The notes under the pieces: model-generated
The model's input: the letters and a program-made list of their open reading frames with translations, nothing else
The model's database searches: none
Told to the model about the DNA's origin: nothing
NCBI GenBank assembly: GCA_015058985.1
Contig: SVBH01000003.1
Span: 1-64,000 of the forward strand
Origin: Erysipelotrichaceae bacterium
GTDB taxonomy: Bacteria > Bacillota_I > Bacilli_A > RFN20 > DUOF01
DNA: 64,000 bases
Reading direction: 5' to 3'
Part shown: positions 21,901 to 28,980 of the stretch, piece after piece
Numbering within the stretch: the first letter of the stretch is position 1
Layout of the letters: every line of letters begins with the position of its first letter
Translations under genes and position numbers: made by a program

Positions 21901-22630
21901 CACCACTGTTATAAGAAAAAATAAAATCCATATATTCACTTGTTGAAGTACTACAAATTGCTTCACTGCTATCAAAACCTTTCATAACACGACCTGTAAT
22001 AGTTCCGACGTTAGAAGAAAAAGTGAATTCATCATAAAAACACAAAATTTCATCCATACCTGCAATCTTAAACCTTACAGAAATGTAATACATGAGACCA
22101 TCATATAAAATGTTATCATCACCAGATAGAGAACCACTTGAGACCCATGATGTAGAATCCCACTCAAGTAGTACGCCTAAATTCCCATTATAATCGCCAC
22201 TGCCATCAACAGACATTTCTGTAAATTTTAACCAGTTACTAGAACTTATATTAATTGGATAATCACTTGTATTAGTTGTTTCAGTTAACCTATCTGCAAG
22301 AGAATGAGAAACATTTACTTGAAAATAAAGATATTCTGGGTAATTAATCCAATCAGATGGAATTTGCAAATACAGTCTTGTATCCAATAATTCGCTAACA
22401 TAATCTGTACTTGGAACACTTTCCCCTACAGTTATTGTTCTATCAAGTTCAATAGACCCAACATCGTTAGATTTAACCACAAAAATAACATTATGATCAT
22501 CAGAATTATTATAATTTGATGCTGCATCCATTTTTATGTTGTTAAATAAAAATAACATTATAAACGCAAAAAAGAGCCCAAATGTGCCCATTAAAATTCT
22601 GTTAGTTTTAAAATTATAGTTTTTCCCCAT
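6917..22630 (-). CDS. Giant (~5237 aa) secreted, membrane-anchored surface protein with dozens of MBG/Ig-like repeats
   Basis: Single ORF. ATG at 22630 (MGKNYNFKTNRILMGTFGLFFAFIMLFLFNNIKMDA) is the likely start; the track uses 22645. Repeated 'VYDG/IYNG...GxYxxx' MBG-like units, C-terminal DUF5011/HYR-like segment (VDNVRPEITLTKL...GTYNIKFTVKDTSGNENSVVLEITV), then TM, KHLKKKKGD and an acidic tail. Confidence 0.9.
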   Translation of the reverse strand: MGKNYNFKTNRILMGTFGLFFAFIMLFLFNNIKMDAASNYNNSDDHNVIFVVKSNDVGSIELDRTITVGESVPSTDYVSELLDTRLYLQIPSDWINYPEYLYFQVNVSHSLADRLTETTNTSDYPINISSSNWLKFTEMSVDGSGDYNGNLGVLLEWDSTSWVSSGSLSGDDNILYDGLMYYISVRFKIAGMDEILCFYDEFTFSSNVGTITGRVMKGFDSSEAICSTSTSEYMDFIFSYNSGAGYENISSSDATIDDVEIYFGGSLIDSSYIVSKTENNGFVIRVRVNRNGTYKAVLTTTGLSTSGITSFEVESVINNVATCGSFDITYDSLYENIAIYMGIFGGTTIEHSGSDYKVVNYSSTGSPTGGEISFTLDESIGIDATLIYWSLSLNGTEIHTGTGYSYSKLLSTIASNGVGDYTLRATLGFNEIESDEIDINVINIVSVEFLKDTADYEYGVSRTFNSIICSNGSGCFKIDGIVNSSDKITNVNYTANGTVNAAISNAGVYKIIPTDVNNNYSSKDYFYVYIDSAKVNDFTFTINKASVIKYEGNAIDFMVAISGLKYKMALADGSSAAVNQQLVKTSEQYRNESIKNFVLGLSGITFKGSISPSGKECSYSNLDNVIGNLKASEVGTYVITLQVNSDNYIYTETETVSIDIADDGDYSVDFSCSQFYYDGNEKNASCKILFRDASDWNTVLFEDDITLENNKSAIEAGEYESNYTYAGNENFSSTNGTVTWNILPKNIYIKFVNGSAIYDGNNHSLIACDSLNGAGCFLISDKSDYSLLLDQSLRNMIDVKYSPTELIDQGEYSISIDGVYEKNSTTINENFHIAGKESGVFKVGFKKIYLDSEIYTGIDYTSGLIQILNLNIGNVDGTDCDTIVTGNLTIKKDGSVYETKTISIDSSGYSYSVVDAGTYTLSFLADSQFVDYFEDGVISYSFGNSVINKVALSYELASSNRIYSGVEIDFSNISNYFVSGLKSNDTIANVVYEGKVSLDEYQSNFKPKNVGSYTIKVNTFDMTNSVTGNNSLDNYNITYIEKNFEITKKSASITFISGEFPYTDSVIDLSERLCSLEIETGCFRLVDFIGTDINKVVYSITYFASGDTLGKSVTEIKEAGTYTILTSGDSYNNYVTTQGDPNYNVTISPATLTVGQLKVGLSFVNGEKVIIPEEIDAGTDINIGVCATESEKACIKIDLDSLDLTDDEKTTLISKIAPDVSFYINSRGDDYKFKSGQLNSAGTYTIIPFIDSENYGVSREISGQLTVSNPYVMFDYSYNSTLTYNGEKQVIASFKLITNDDRINTAKFTYSYKVNAETEVTIDSTDLTYYNYISKLNSGVYSITLNINNPDGVEGYDLIGASFNVEILKVEDANAYKLTCTSLVYNGGVQEPTCTAANGGAVTYKGKGQSLVGNYNETFLVAETANNPSKEVTGSWSITKADLTITFVDLTVPHTDNSYDLSGVSYYNIVGLLGEDAINSIGYSVKNVASGLDVDVNQLSAIGTYTITPNVLNGLNTNNYHISLEAGTFAIRMLDVSEIEITITPVESEKVYNGSAIKIAEVSVSPYDDNWGWDFVFEASIKGEDFNSYFKEKQNGLSCNTENCSFINNVVSLYATYAGEYTINVVLNESAANPRVDVSSDPIVIKQKDVEVSFKDYEYTYGDFKGNGVVSGVIVTGSPAGMCVNSGIACFEATGIVDDFNSLIFTATKDGSSIVGDNGVNLEVLTIIDAGSYVITPTSMSLSETQIGGMSNYNISFKEGHVVVNQTTIEKNDLLFSSKTCIYNGSPCLFGVPTLRTVLGDDVSAYVNLSVKKDGLNYPITGSEAPTSPNIQPNLINAGTYQISINVNHPNYIFEEQVVEVKINKATLDFTPTVLNADYTGTAQSLLTEAIFKFAGQDILVASLTEGIVNDDLSIKVCLVNGDNESCTNEFSKSANSAYQFIKNNMPTAINVGSYTLRLYVDDKSTSEFDNFETSTFTCNPIINKRLIQIQFTNSIMSYMVFSDPSKYPDLGDLARYTFSQEFIYGESPTSINWQLYSNQFKVTDYQTSDFSSLKAGNSYRVEIVGLIAPYTGLDYSTNYMFAYSSGTIEVSASNELEITKLEGKQNLVYNRSNQELINFETNITDGITTTFVYHYCDVLDCSGKKNVIETYSASSVVGKEAGYYYLDSVVVDGGVNYDDVTYEGETILITISKATYTITQANPYYISGGYTSPYNGMVQTIAFEGSVLEEIKYETLYYLCVDGNKDNCPLSNPVDALNTGVYYVVTTFEVDPNYNDIPSISTYFEITKINLPDDLTWESRYTSIVYDGQPHAMKLNKVYTSVGDLITITYEVSYNGGTKQSGNGGIDAGRYEVTAYAEAGSNYNSKVFGVPVVLDILPAPVILEMKDKTINYDGNKHFIVVENTNLDSVISLTYTIDGVTATTDNGVINAGDYDFAVAFNCSTGNYVLSEESDLEAVLTINQIEIGEAEDIEDFTYTGVKFEPVIFIEGCIVGVDYEINYYILNSAGEYESYTGDIINAGNYKIVITGVGNYTGETYIEFTIEKIAITIQFKSSTAIYDSSNSYSFANSSYYEVINGSFVEGQEPTSYNYKIETNNGTIYTNTSVSSVGNYLVYATSIADDGYPYADNYNIIWERGSFLIFASDSLSVSLIPHDGLIYTGEQLNLISGIITSYPLTNASVITYYYCEVVYGTDCEFNEEGKRDSYDEIAVTDAGTYKVKVVIDATGDNYTVVESSISVVVGKASYNMTSISNNFVDKTFAYSGIGYNVTLGTLPSGLNVTYVCNTTNCGDLTDGNVYSLVEVGTYNITANFTVDDNKNYEVPSSLSANFVITKANALITSSDVTSVYKSQGIKINATINNDEQVNSLSYSINGDTYSIDDLIVLDVGTHSVRVFANESAHYNYVEKIVELKVVKASLSIEWVNNSFIYDGNQKTLNYVIKSSNVEVTGLAVDHSGVWTATASGDYDAVLLVNDESDVNYNGNYETKNITKAWSIEKGTLSNISFDSNRNFVYDGTEKMVELIDNSGVSETTKVYIITNEKGENVDYAINVGKYKVSATISKDNYNSLTLDAITFEITPASLDFSGIKFEGKTVNYSKNSSHTLTINEEELLNIVGVGDNPIIEVSYKVMLGSEELNGLYVTNAGVYTFIASFDEKSGNYVDPSDMEAVLTINKVKLDIEIINEEGRCIYDSVGSKMTCTYDGEYFKINAKISDNDIDLVYSGTGYDQANGVASTGTYDVTISYENTNNYIGNEKLVTLVIAYAEFASGDIVFEHETVVYDGESYKDRFVVSGNAVDGANISYVYEKYVTDLELSSVEDVVNAGKYKVTATIEKIGYSTISVWANLTIEKADITVELKFNDDLVYSYKGQTNLISKLNFVSNASDDYEHQYVFDIVHTPYSGSVSSWNDITDLTSKVKDAGSYVITLKVLESDNYNSASIESSLVIKKAQIYFGVSFKTEEIVDEFGQTNNVIIDTFSYTGKEIQFLNKFEVYYDSSFEEKITSYAGWIEVSGISGTNVGSYDFVIVVNESNNYLAGNYPSGVTFKITQSSLTVTFNVKEDLVYNGNLQELATIDIYDENNEMLLDVAGITYVMHKKGGNTTSSDTGFFQTDAGVYTLEIQIPETASYSYTNVICDKLVTIAKATMSDEVIKVEAKPGLVYDGSNKDLVLITSSLNYEIKYTVCNNDSYVSNGNSCNETNTILTTDAVGKNADKYYVGYTITDLDGNYESSSGELNAYISPKKLNQAMLISNPANGSINKTYDGTSNVLDSVIFSFNANELAIGDSNDSLEIKVSASYEDKNVGTGKNINILSIEIGNSNYVLDDSTEVPLFQGNIIAKEVKLDVTVNNLYVGSTDEITFASCKVVSGLVVGEDSNLTCSVTAPVDRTNKGSFEVSYDVTFVDELNNNNYIFVKPIVMIEIGSLQIDISDLVITGNSKQYDKTNKVSSDFSINIKDGIITDGNEYVVKYDAFYIDVNVGNVQIVLNNIKLYVDDHGTETLATNYYIDIATCNVDGYILKREVDLSKFTVGGLKSKVYSGTDEVSYELSNTCLNSPYTICLQVNEDSGIIADDMSLFTDFDYILVDAYYDNINVNVGSDVRNIIFRSVSVKEGFLSWFTNYEFIGSISSVEASITPYQLKLEGNYYTTSGMEKIYDGTSETNDFKISINNIDSHELGLVYDSYYQDVNASNNVNIIVDITDYSDNYELVDSEYVPITSITIPNGVISKRKITIDVKAVDRPAEMGVISVELICNTYTGNVDGEELDVSCWNGQVSSDAAGLNKSVYFYDLEIDSTLTGNSDNYTFDKPVVTVNLTKTKLNLKTTGKSGLVYNGSELDLIEKVEFSLGESTDYSELDLDKGTYGNASYCYVIVGEADCVPSDSRKKINAGAYTLIVKLTGSPYYEDSVAEEVLVTIDKASFTTYLTVAQDVIYSGQPIALATITHGNYNSDLASIKYLRNGTAYNLVGDQFFATNAGTYDITVEISSNNDNYKSTIIEDTVVINKKTLNLEFVSSNDLVYTGRDLIGYDVCENNEDKYCLSVINLVSGESVTYYSLELTKDGSPVDSIIDAGIYNIEAINVMINGEESNNYNISYSGSSIINVSPKSVDIVIDKISKKIGTLDPEFTYSVTGLVGNDDSSAISLEISREVGENIGSYIISYVDGTFVSNNYILGNVTNGSLEVSAYPINLRIKYENRVGNAINPEINISNYQYHDDVDITTYIKTIIGSDYIGYYYNLDRENLLTADTLEDIEAYNPNVSNPTAYVSLVYKTSEYVRYIQMCSIDANDIESGYIDCYENKVEIKGEGNTRIEVKLPNWEYHLPDFDAETNIELVENDYIYSYTFTHDKDANKSDTDYILIKYKPIISVIKVQGHTCSADGDIREECYLGNPTLVNVYYGRKNLVVNAPYKPGYTVDVLDNSKIISLVNSDEMTVFIKYNPSLIDVYLKLVNFKTGEEINRYLYMDGKYSYGTNLVVTIPSVKDFILYGYLKGAGIEVIDKNAESINVNVTTNKSFIDVVLYYSPIIYPVIVLDGDATVSINLGTDYKDKGAYVIDDMGNKIYVTDVVWENDFNKNIVGTYYLLYNYVDMNGYPAATVKRTVIVVDNVRPEITLTKLTDRVVIGTVVDFNSYIESIQDNYDAMDKIVLEIDQGEFDTSKKGTYNIKFTVKDTSGNENSVVLEITVVAAKKTKSSLPIIPLVIGVFGLVGAGVGGAFLFKHLKKKKGDSFVEDDDDDYSAF

Positions 22631-22777
22631 CAAAAACCACCCCACTAATTTTCCTTATTTTACTACATTTTGTCTGTTTTTTCTACATAAATAATAAATT
22701 ATTATTTAACACTAATAATATTATAAATATATATACCTAGATTCACATCAAGAAAAATAAGGGTTTCCACAAAAAAA

Positions 22778-22801
22778 TTGCACCTTACGGTACAATTATT
22801 T
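22778..22801 (-). terminator. Terminator of the dnaK operon (after dnaJ)
   Basis: Minus strand aattgtaccgtaaggtgcaattttttt; stem ttgtacc/ggtgcaa then T-run. Confidence 0.7.
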
Positions 22802-23926
22802 TTTAAATACATTTTTGATTTTATCAAACCAATTAGCGGTGGTTTTATCAGATTTTCTAAGTTTCAAATATAACTCTTTTTCTTCCTTACTAATTTTCTT
22901 AGGAGTTTTTATAATAAGTTTTACAAGTTGATCACCAACATTACTACTTCTTAAATCCTTAAAACCTTTTCCTTTAATTTTTAAAATATCTCCATATTGA
23001 CTTCCCTCAGGAATCGTTAAATCAACTTCACCATAAGCAGTAGGAACTTTAACATTTGCACCTAAAGTAGCATCAATAAAGGAAATTTCTAAATCCATAA
23101 GGATATCTTTTCCTTCTCTTTTAAAAACTGCATGAGGTTTTACATTAATTTCGATGTATAAATCACCATTAGGACCACCATTTACTCCTCTTTCACCTTT
23201 TCCAGGAACACGAAGTTGTTGGCCTGTAGCAATTCCAGCAGGAACATTTACATCCAAATCGACTTTCTTTCTTTGATATCCTTCTCCTTTACAATCAGGA
23301 CATTTCTCTTTGATAGTTTTACCTTTTCCACCACATTTAGGACAAGTTGTTTCACTTCTCATCACTCCAAATATAGTTCGTTGTTCACTCATCACAGTTC
23401 CTTTTCCGTGGCAATGAGAACAGGTTTCATAATCAGAAGGGGACTTAGCACCTGTTCCATTACACTTAGGGCATGTATCATCAAAAGAGAAAGGTAATTT
23501 TACTTGTTTTCCAAAGACAGCATCCATAAACTCTATGTTCAATTGAACATATCTATCATGGCCTTGTCTAGTAGTATTTCTAGATGCACCTCTAGCTCCA
23601 CCTCCAAAGAAAGAACCAAAGATATCACCTAAATCCATATCTGCAAAGCCACCAAAACCTTGTTGGAAGCCACCAAAGCCACCTGGATTTCCACCTGCTC
23701 CTTGTTCAAAGGCAGCATGTCCATAGCGATCATAAGCAGCTCTTTTTTGATCATCACTTAAGACTTCATAAGCTTCGTTAATTTCTTTAAACTTTTCTTC
23801 TGCTCCTGCCTCTTTATTGATATCAGGGTGGTATTTTTTAGCTAAAGAACGGAAAGCTTTTTTTATTTCATCAGCAGAAGCATTTTTAGAAACTCCTAAC
23901 ACTTCATAATAATCTCTTTTAGCCAT
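22796..23926 (-). CDS. dnaJ: Chaperone DnaJ (Hsp40)
   Basis: J domain ([31 protein letters not shown]), G/F region, four CxxCxGxG zinc motifs. Confidence 0.97.
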   Translation of the reverse strand: MAKRDYYEVLGVSKNASADEIKKAFRSLAKKYHPDINKEAGAEEKFKEINEAYEVLSDDQKRAAYDRYGHAAFEQGAGGNPGGFGGFQQGFGGFADMDLGDIFGSFFGGGARGASRNTTRQGHDRYVQLNIEFMDAVFGKQVKLPFSFDDTCPKCNGTGAKSPSDYETCSHCHGKGTVMSEQRTIFGVMRSETTCPKCGGKGKTIKEKCPDCKGEGYQRKKVDLDVNVPAGIATGQQLRVPGKGERGVNGGPNGDLYIEINVKPHAVFKREGKDILMDLEISFIDATLGANVKVPTAYGEVDLTIPEGSQYGDILKIKGKGFKDLRSSNVGDQLVKLIIKTPKKISKEEKELYLKLRKSDKTTANWFDKIKNVFKK

Positions 23927-23950
23927 TACATGACCACCTTTCTATTAAAA

Positions 23951-25759
23951 TTAATTTTCTTTGTAATCTGCATCGTAAACATTTCCATCATTACTATTTG
24001 AAGAAGTGTTTTCATTTGAAGATGCATTTTGATATTGATTCATCATTGCTGCAGCTTGTTCTAATTGAGAGATTTTTTCTTTTAAAGTAGCATAATCTTC
24101 TGTTTCAACTGCTTTCTTTAATTCATCTCTTAATTTTTCAGTTTCTTCTTTTTGTTTAGCATCCATAGAAGCACCTTTTTCTTCTAATGCTTTATCAATA
24201 TCACTAATTAATTGTTCAGCTTTATTCTTTAATTCAACGTTTTCTTTTCTCTTTTCATCAGCTTCTTTATTAGCTTCTGCTTCCTTAACCATTCTATCTA
24301 TTTCTTCTTTACTAAGTCCACTTGTCCCGGTGATTGTAATAGATTGTTCCTTATTAGAATCTAAATCTTTTGCTTTAACATTAACGATACCATTAGCGTC
24401 AATATTAAAACTAACTTCAATTCTTGGTTCACCACGTCTAGCAGGTTTAATTCCATCCAGTTTAAAATGTCCTAACATTTTATTATCTCTTGCCATAGGT
24501 CTTTCACCTTGATAAACAACGATTTCAACAGCAGGTTGATTATCTTCTGCAGTAGAGAATACTTGTGATTTAGTTACAGGAATAGTTGTATTTCTAGTAA
24601 TTAAAGGAGTCATAACTCCACCTAATGTTTCAATTCCTAAAGAAAGAGGCGTAACATCAAGTAACAATACATCTTTAACATCTCCTGCTAAAATACCAGC
24701 TTGAATAGCAGCTCCAATAGCTACAGCTTCATCAGGGTTAATAGATTTATTTGGTTCTTTATTTAATAATTTTTTGATTACATCAACAACAGCAGGCATT
24801 CTAGAAGATCCACCTACAAGTAATACTTCATTGATTTCATTAGCACTTAATTTAGCATCTTGTAAAGCTTGTTTAACAGGAATTTCAACTCTATCCATTA
24901 AATGTCTAGTCATTTCTTGGAATTTAGCTCTTGTTAAAACAGATTCATAGTTGATAGGCCCAGTTGCATTCATAGAAATGAATGGTAACATAATTGTTGT
25001 TTGTAACATACCAGATAAATCAATTTTAGCTTTTTCAGCAGCATCTTTAATTCTTTGCATAGCCATTTTATCTTTAGTTACATCAACACCATATTGAGTA
25101 CCAATTTCTTTAACAATGTAGTTAGCAACTACTTCATCCCAGTCATCTCCACCTAAGTGATTATCTCCAGCAGTAGAAACAACTTCAAACGTTCCATCAG
25201 CAATATCTAAGATAGAAACGTCAAATGTTCCTCCTCCTAAGTCAAATACTAAGATTTTTTCTTCTTTATTAGTTTCAAGGCCATAAGCTAATGCAGCAGC
25301 AGTTGGTTCATTGATAATTCTAACAACTTCAAGTCCAGCAATTTGTCCAGCATCTTTTGTAGCTTGTCTTTGTGCATCATTGAAATATGCAGGAACAGTG
25401 ATAACTGCTTTACTTACAGGTTGTCCTAAATTTTCTTCTGCATAACTTTTCATATATTGAAGAATCTTTGCACTAATCTCTTGAGGAGTAAACTCCTTAT
25501 TTAAGCAACCAATTCTTACTCTGTCGTTAGTTCCAATTTTTCTTTTAATAGAACTTACAGTATCAGGATTAGTAACTGCTTGTCTTTTAGCAGCATCTCC
25601 AACAACTTCTTCTCCACTTGATTTAAATGCTACAACACTAGGTGTTGTATTTTTTCCTTCTGGATTAGGAATAACTTTCCATTTTCCATCTGCTTGCATA
25701 TATGAAACAACTGAGTTAGTTGTTCCCAAGTCAATACCAATAATAATTTCTTTTGCCAT
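23951..25759 (-). CDS. dnaK: Chaperone DnaK (Hsp70)
   Basis: [21 protein letters not shown]..., substrate-binding domain and C-terminal lid. Start reset from 25786 to the ATG at 25759 after the aggaggaaa RBS. Confidence 0.98.
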   Translation of the reverse strand: MAKEIIIGIDLGTTNSVVSYMQADGKWKVIPNPEGKNTTPSVVAFKSSGEEVVGDAAKRQAVTNPDTVSSIKRKIGTNDRVRIGCLNKEFTPQEISAKILQYMKSYAEENLGQPVSKAVITVPAYFNDAQRQATKDAGQIAGLEVVRIINEPTAAALAYGLETNKEEKILVFDLGGGTFDVSILDIADGTFEVVSTAGDNHLGGDDWDEVVANYIVKEIGTQYGVDVTKDKMAMQRIKDAAEKAKIDLSGMLQTTIMLPFISMNATGPINYESVLTRAKFQEMTRHLMDRVEIPVKQALQDAKLSANEINEVLLVGGSSRMPAVVDVIKKLLNKEPNKSINPDEAVAIGAAIQAGILAGDVKDVLLLDVTPLSLGIETLGGVMTPLITRNTTIPVTKSQVFSTAEDNQPAVEIVVYQGERPMARDNKMLGHFKLDGIKPARRGEPRIEVSFNIDANGIVNVKAKDLDSNKEQSITITGTSGLSKEEIDRMVKEAEANKEADEKRKENVELKNKAEQLISDIDKALEEKGASMDAKQKEETEKLRDELKKAVETEDYATLKEKISQLEQAAAMMNQYQNASSNENTSSNSNDGNVYDADYKEN

Positions 25760-25760
25760 C

Positions 25761-26297
25761 TTAATTTTCCTCCTTTGGCTCTTCATTTGTTTTTAATTTA
25801 GTTATTTTTACAGAAGTAGGTCTTAACACTCTATCATGCATCTTATATCCTTTTTGATATATTTGAACAATCTTATGTTGCTCTCCTTCTTCTATTTCTT
25901 CAATCTCAATTACATTGTGTAACAAAGGATCATATTCTTCACCTAATTTAGTTACAATCTCACTAACACCATTTCTATCTAAGAATTGTTCAAATTGTGC
26001 ATAAACAAGTTCAAATCCTTTTAAATAAGCTGCAACTTCAGGAGCAACATTTTTATTGGATATAACCATTGTGAAGATATCATATAAAGGTAACAATTCT
26101 AGCAAGAAATCTTGAGTAAAGTACTTAGCCAAGTCTTTCTTTTCTTTTTCATGTTGCTTTCCTAAATTAGATAACTCAGCCAGGGTATAAAGATATTTTT
26201 GTTTATACTCAAGCAATTCTTCTTCTAAACTTTTTTTCTTTTTAGGCTCTTTTACTTTTGTCTCTTTTTCTTCGACTTTTGTTTCTTCTTTTGACAC
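25761..26297 (-). CDS. grpE: Nucleotide exchange factor GrpE
   Basis: Position between hrcA and dnaK; coiled-coil N-term and GrpE C-term ([15 protein letters not shown]...[22 protein letters not shown]). Confidence 0.95.
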   Translation of the reverse strand: MSKEETKVEEKETKVKEPKKKKSLEEELLEYKQKYLYTLAELSNLGKQHEKEKKDLAKYFTQDFLLELLPLYDIFTMVISNKNVAPEVAAYLKGFELVYAQFEQFLDRNGVSEIVTKLGEEYDPLLHNVIEIEEIEEGEQHKIVQIYQKGYKMHDRVLRPTSVKITKLKTNEEPKEEN

Positions 26298-26299
26298 TT

Positions 26300-27310
26300 T
26301 TAATCCTCCTTATCCTTTCCAAGCAATCCTATTTGCTCTGCTAAATAAACCATTGCGCTTATTGCTTTTTGATAATCCATTCTAGTAGGTCCTAACAAAG
26401 CAATTGTTTTAATTTCATTATCTATATCAATTGTCGTACTTATTAAAGTTACATCATCATCTAAATCAGACTCAATTTCCTCTCCAATAAGAACATTGAT
26501 ACGATCATTTTGATTTTTAACTAATTGGAATAACTTATCATTTTCAATTAGTTTAAACATTTTTTTAATCTTTTCTTTACTCGTAGTAAATTCAGGTTGA
26601 TCTAATATCTTTTCACTTCCATATATTGCATACTCATCTTTATTTAAATGAGTAACGGTCTCTATCAAAGTATTAAAAAACACTTGATACTTTTCCATAT
26701 AATCATTTAAGACCGGTTTTAAAGCATTCATCTTTTCAATTACCTTATTAATAGAAGTTCCTACTAATCTATCATTTAAAATATCAATACAATTTTGAAT
26801 ATCTTCAATAGAATTGGTAGCAGATATAGCAAAGTTCTTATATTCAACTCTGCCTTTAGTAGTAACCAAAACAGCTACTGCACTTGTTTCATTTAAAGGT
26901 ATTAACTGAATTTTATTTAAACATTCAGTTTTAGAATCATTTCCCATGACTATTGAAGTTAGATTAGTCATTGAAGATAAAATTTCACAACTTTCTTTAA
27001 TAATATCATCTATTGCTTTATGTTCATCTTTCAAAACGGTAGTTAATTGATGTTTAATCACATCATCTAACTGATCAGATCTAAGAAATTCTATATAATA
27101 TTTATAACCTTTAGCACTAGGTACCCGACCAGAAGAAGTATGGGTCTTTTCAATATATCCATCTGCCTCTAAATCAGACATATCATTTCTAATCGTCGCA
27201 CTAGAGAAAGGTAAGTTGTACTTTTCTAAAAGAGTAACTGATCCTAATGGTTCCGCAGTCTGAATGAAATGCTCTACGATCAGTTTAAGTATATGCTCTT
27301 TCCTTGTCAT
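26300..27310 (-). CDS. hrcA: Heat-inducible transcription repressor HrcA
   Basis: MTRKEHILKLIVEHFIQTAEPLGSVTLLEKYNLPFSSATIRNDMSDLE... Start reset from 27343 to 27310 because the upstream stretch is the CIRCE operator and the RBS is aagaggtgatata. Confidence 0.95.
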   Translation of the reverse strand: MTRKEHILKLIVEHFIQTAEPLGSVTLLEKYNLPFSSATIRNDMSDLEADGYIEKTHTSSGRVPSAKGYKYYIEFLRSDQLDDVIKHQLTTVLKDEHKAIDDIIKESCEILSSMTNLTSIVMGNDSKTECLNKIQLIPLNETSAVAVLVTTKGRVEYKNFAISATNSIEDIQNCIDILNDRLVGTSINKVIEKMNALKPVLNDYMEKYQVFFNTLIETVTHLNKDEYAIYGSEKILDQPEFTTSKEKIKKMFKLIENDKLFQLVKNQNDRINVLIGEEIESDLDDDVTLISTTIDIDNEIKTIALLGPTRMDYQKAISAMVYLAEQIGLLGKDKED

Positions 27311-27323
27311 TATATCACCTCTT

Positions 27324-27350
27324 TTAGCACTTATTATCTCCAACTGCTAA
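27324..27350. promoter_or_regulatory. CIRCE operator (proximal copy, slightly degenerate)
   Basis: TTAGCACTT-N9-AACTGCTAA versus consensus TTAGCACTC-N9-GAGTGCTAA. Confidence 0.85.
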
Positions 27351-27368
27351 CCATTTTATACCATTATA

Positions 27369-27395
27369 TTAGCACTGTCAATATTTTAGTGCTAA
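27369..27395. promoter_or_regulatory. CIRCE operator (distal copy)
   Basis: TTAGCACTG-N9-TAGTGCTAA. Confidence 0.9.
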
Positions 27396-27430
27396 TTTTG
27401 CATAAAATTTTTTGTTTATTTTTAAACATT

Positions 27431-27457
27431 AAAAAAAGACTACGAAGTAGTCTAATT
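27431..27457 (-). terminator. Hairpin terminator between the permease gene and the dnaK operon promoter
   Basis: aaaaaaagactacgaagtagtctaa: stem agactac/gtagtct with poly-A on plus (poly-U on minus). Confidence 0.6.
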
Positions 27458-27492
27458 CATCATAATTTTTTAGCAATCTTTGTTGATAAGTG

Positions 27493-28608
27493 TTAAAACA
27501 ACAACGTTACACCCATTAAAACTATCAAAAAAGTCGTATTAACTAGAGTAAAAGTTAGCATATATTTCTTAAATCCTTTAGGTTGATGCTTCAAAAATTC
27601 TTTTAAAGTAATCAAACTAGCTAAAGAGGAAATAATTATACCTAAAGATCCAATATTAACAGCGACTAACAAGTCGGAATAATTAGTAGTAAACTTAGAT
27701 AAGAATATAGCAGTAGGAACATTACTTATAAATTGGCATGAAACAATACCTGCTAATAAGGTGTTTTTAGCAACTATTTTAGCAATAAATTTTTGGATTA
27801 CAGCAATTCTAGCAATATTTCCAGAAAAAACAAAGAAAACACAAAAAGTAGCTAATAAAGCATAATCAACAAATTTAAATCTTTTAATATCAGAAAATAG
27901 AACAGTTAAGACTACAATAATTAAAGTTATATAATGAGGAATAACTCTAAAAATACTTAAGATAACAAGAACAAACAAAACACAATAAATAGATAATTCT
28001 TTTTTCTTAACATCAATAACATTATTATTTTTCAAAGTTAAATCTTCATTTTTAATGAAAAATCCTGCAATACATAACATAAAGACAATAACACAAAACT
28101 GAGGTAATAAAACCCCAAAGAATTCACTTACAGGAATGTTATAAAAAGAATAAAGATAAAGGTTCTGAGGATTACCATAAGGAGTAACCATACCTCCCAT
28201 ATTAGCAGCTATTGTTTGTAAAATAAAAGTAATACCTAAATATTTATCATTATTAGTAGAATGTAAAACAACATAAGTCAGAGGTAAAAAAGTAATTAAA
28301 GACATATCATTAGCTACAATCATATCAAAGAAAAACGTACCAAAAACAAGAGCATAAATAACCGCTCTTCGAGTCCTAAACAGTCCTATCAATTTTCTAG
28401 AAATCAGTTCAAAAACATTGGTGTTCTTTAAACCTGCAACAACTACTAACATACAAAACAAACAAATCAATGTTTTCATTTCAAAGTAGTCTAAATATGA
28501 TTTATCAAAAGGAACAAAAAAGATGGTAATGATGGTACAGATAATAGCAATTGATAAAACTACCTCTTTTTTCATAAAATTGAATATTGCCCTTTTTACC
28601 TTACTCAT
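27493..28608 (-). CDS. ArsB/NhaD/SLC13-superfamily anion permease
   Basis: Polytopic protein with ion-transporter motifs (FFDMIVANDMSLITFLPL, MGGMVTPYGNPQNLYLYSFYNIPVSEFF, CQFISNVPTAIFLSKF). Confidence 0.75.
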   Translation of the reverse strand: MSKVKRAIFNFMKKEVVLSIAIICTIITIFFVPFDKSYLDYFEMKTLICLFCMLVVVAGLKNTNVFELISRKLIGLFRTRRAVIYALVFGTFFFDMIVANDMSLITFLPLTYVVLHSTNNDKYLGITFILQTIAANMGGMVTPYGNPQNLYLYSFYNIPVSEFFGVLLPQFCVIVFMLCIAGFFIKNEDLTLKNNNVIDVKKKELSIYCVLFVLVILSIFRVIPHYITLIIVVLTVLFSDIKRFKFVDYALLATFCVFFVFSGNIARIAVIQKFIAKIVAKNTLLAGIVSCQFISNVPTAIFLSKFTTNYSDLLVAVNIGSLGIIISSLASLITLKEFLKHQPKGFKKYMLTFTLVNTTFLIVLMGVTLLF

Positions 28609-28749
28609 TTAAAACATCCCCTCAAAACATTTGATAGAAATAGAATACATTTTTTTGCTTTCTTTATCAACAATAAAAGACTTTTTATTTACACAAATTT
28701 GATTAAAATATTGACTAATTAATATTCTTTGAATAAAATATAGCAAAGC

Positions 28750-28950
28750 AATGAAAAAGACATGATTTTACATAATCTGTGCTTAGAGAAAAGATGGTTG
28801 GTGAAAATCTTTAGCAGACTGTAAAATTACCACTTTGGAGCAGCATTATTGAAATAATGTCGTATATCTACGTTACAGATTAATTAAGTGCATGATAATT
28901 ATCATGAAGTAGGATGGTACCGCGTTTTTAACGTTCCTATGGATTGATAA
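28750..28950 (+). ncRNA. T-box leader (threonine-responsive) upstream of thrS
   Basis: T-box core 'aggatggtaccgcg', stem I with specifier-like ACC in 'ttaccactttggagc', directly upstream of thrS. Confidence 0.92.
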
Positions 28951-28980
28951 TTTTTTTGTTTTTACAAGGAGGAAATATTT

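Noticed and set aside
23216-24512. Plus-strand ORFs inside dnaJ and dnaK
   Set aside because: Antisense shadow ORFs of strongly conserved chaperone genes.
28609-28980. Strand switch considered as replication origin/terminus
   Set aside because: Only a divergent promoter region with a T-box leader; no dnaA, DnaA-box cluster or dif-like site recognised.
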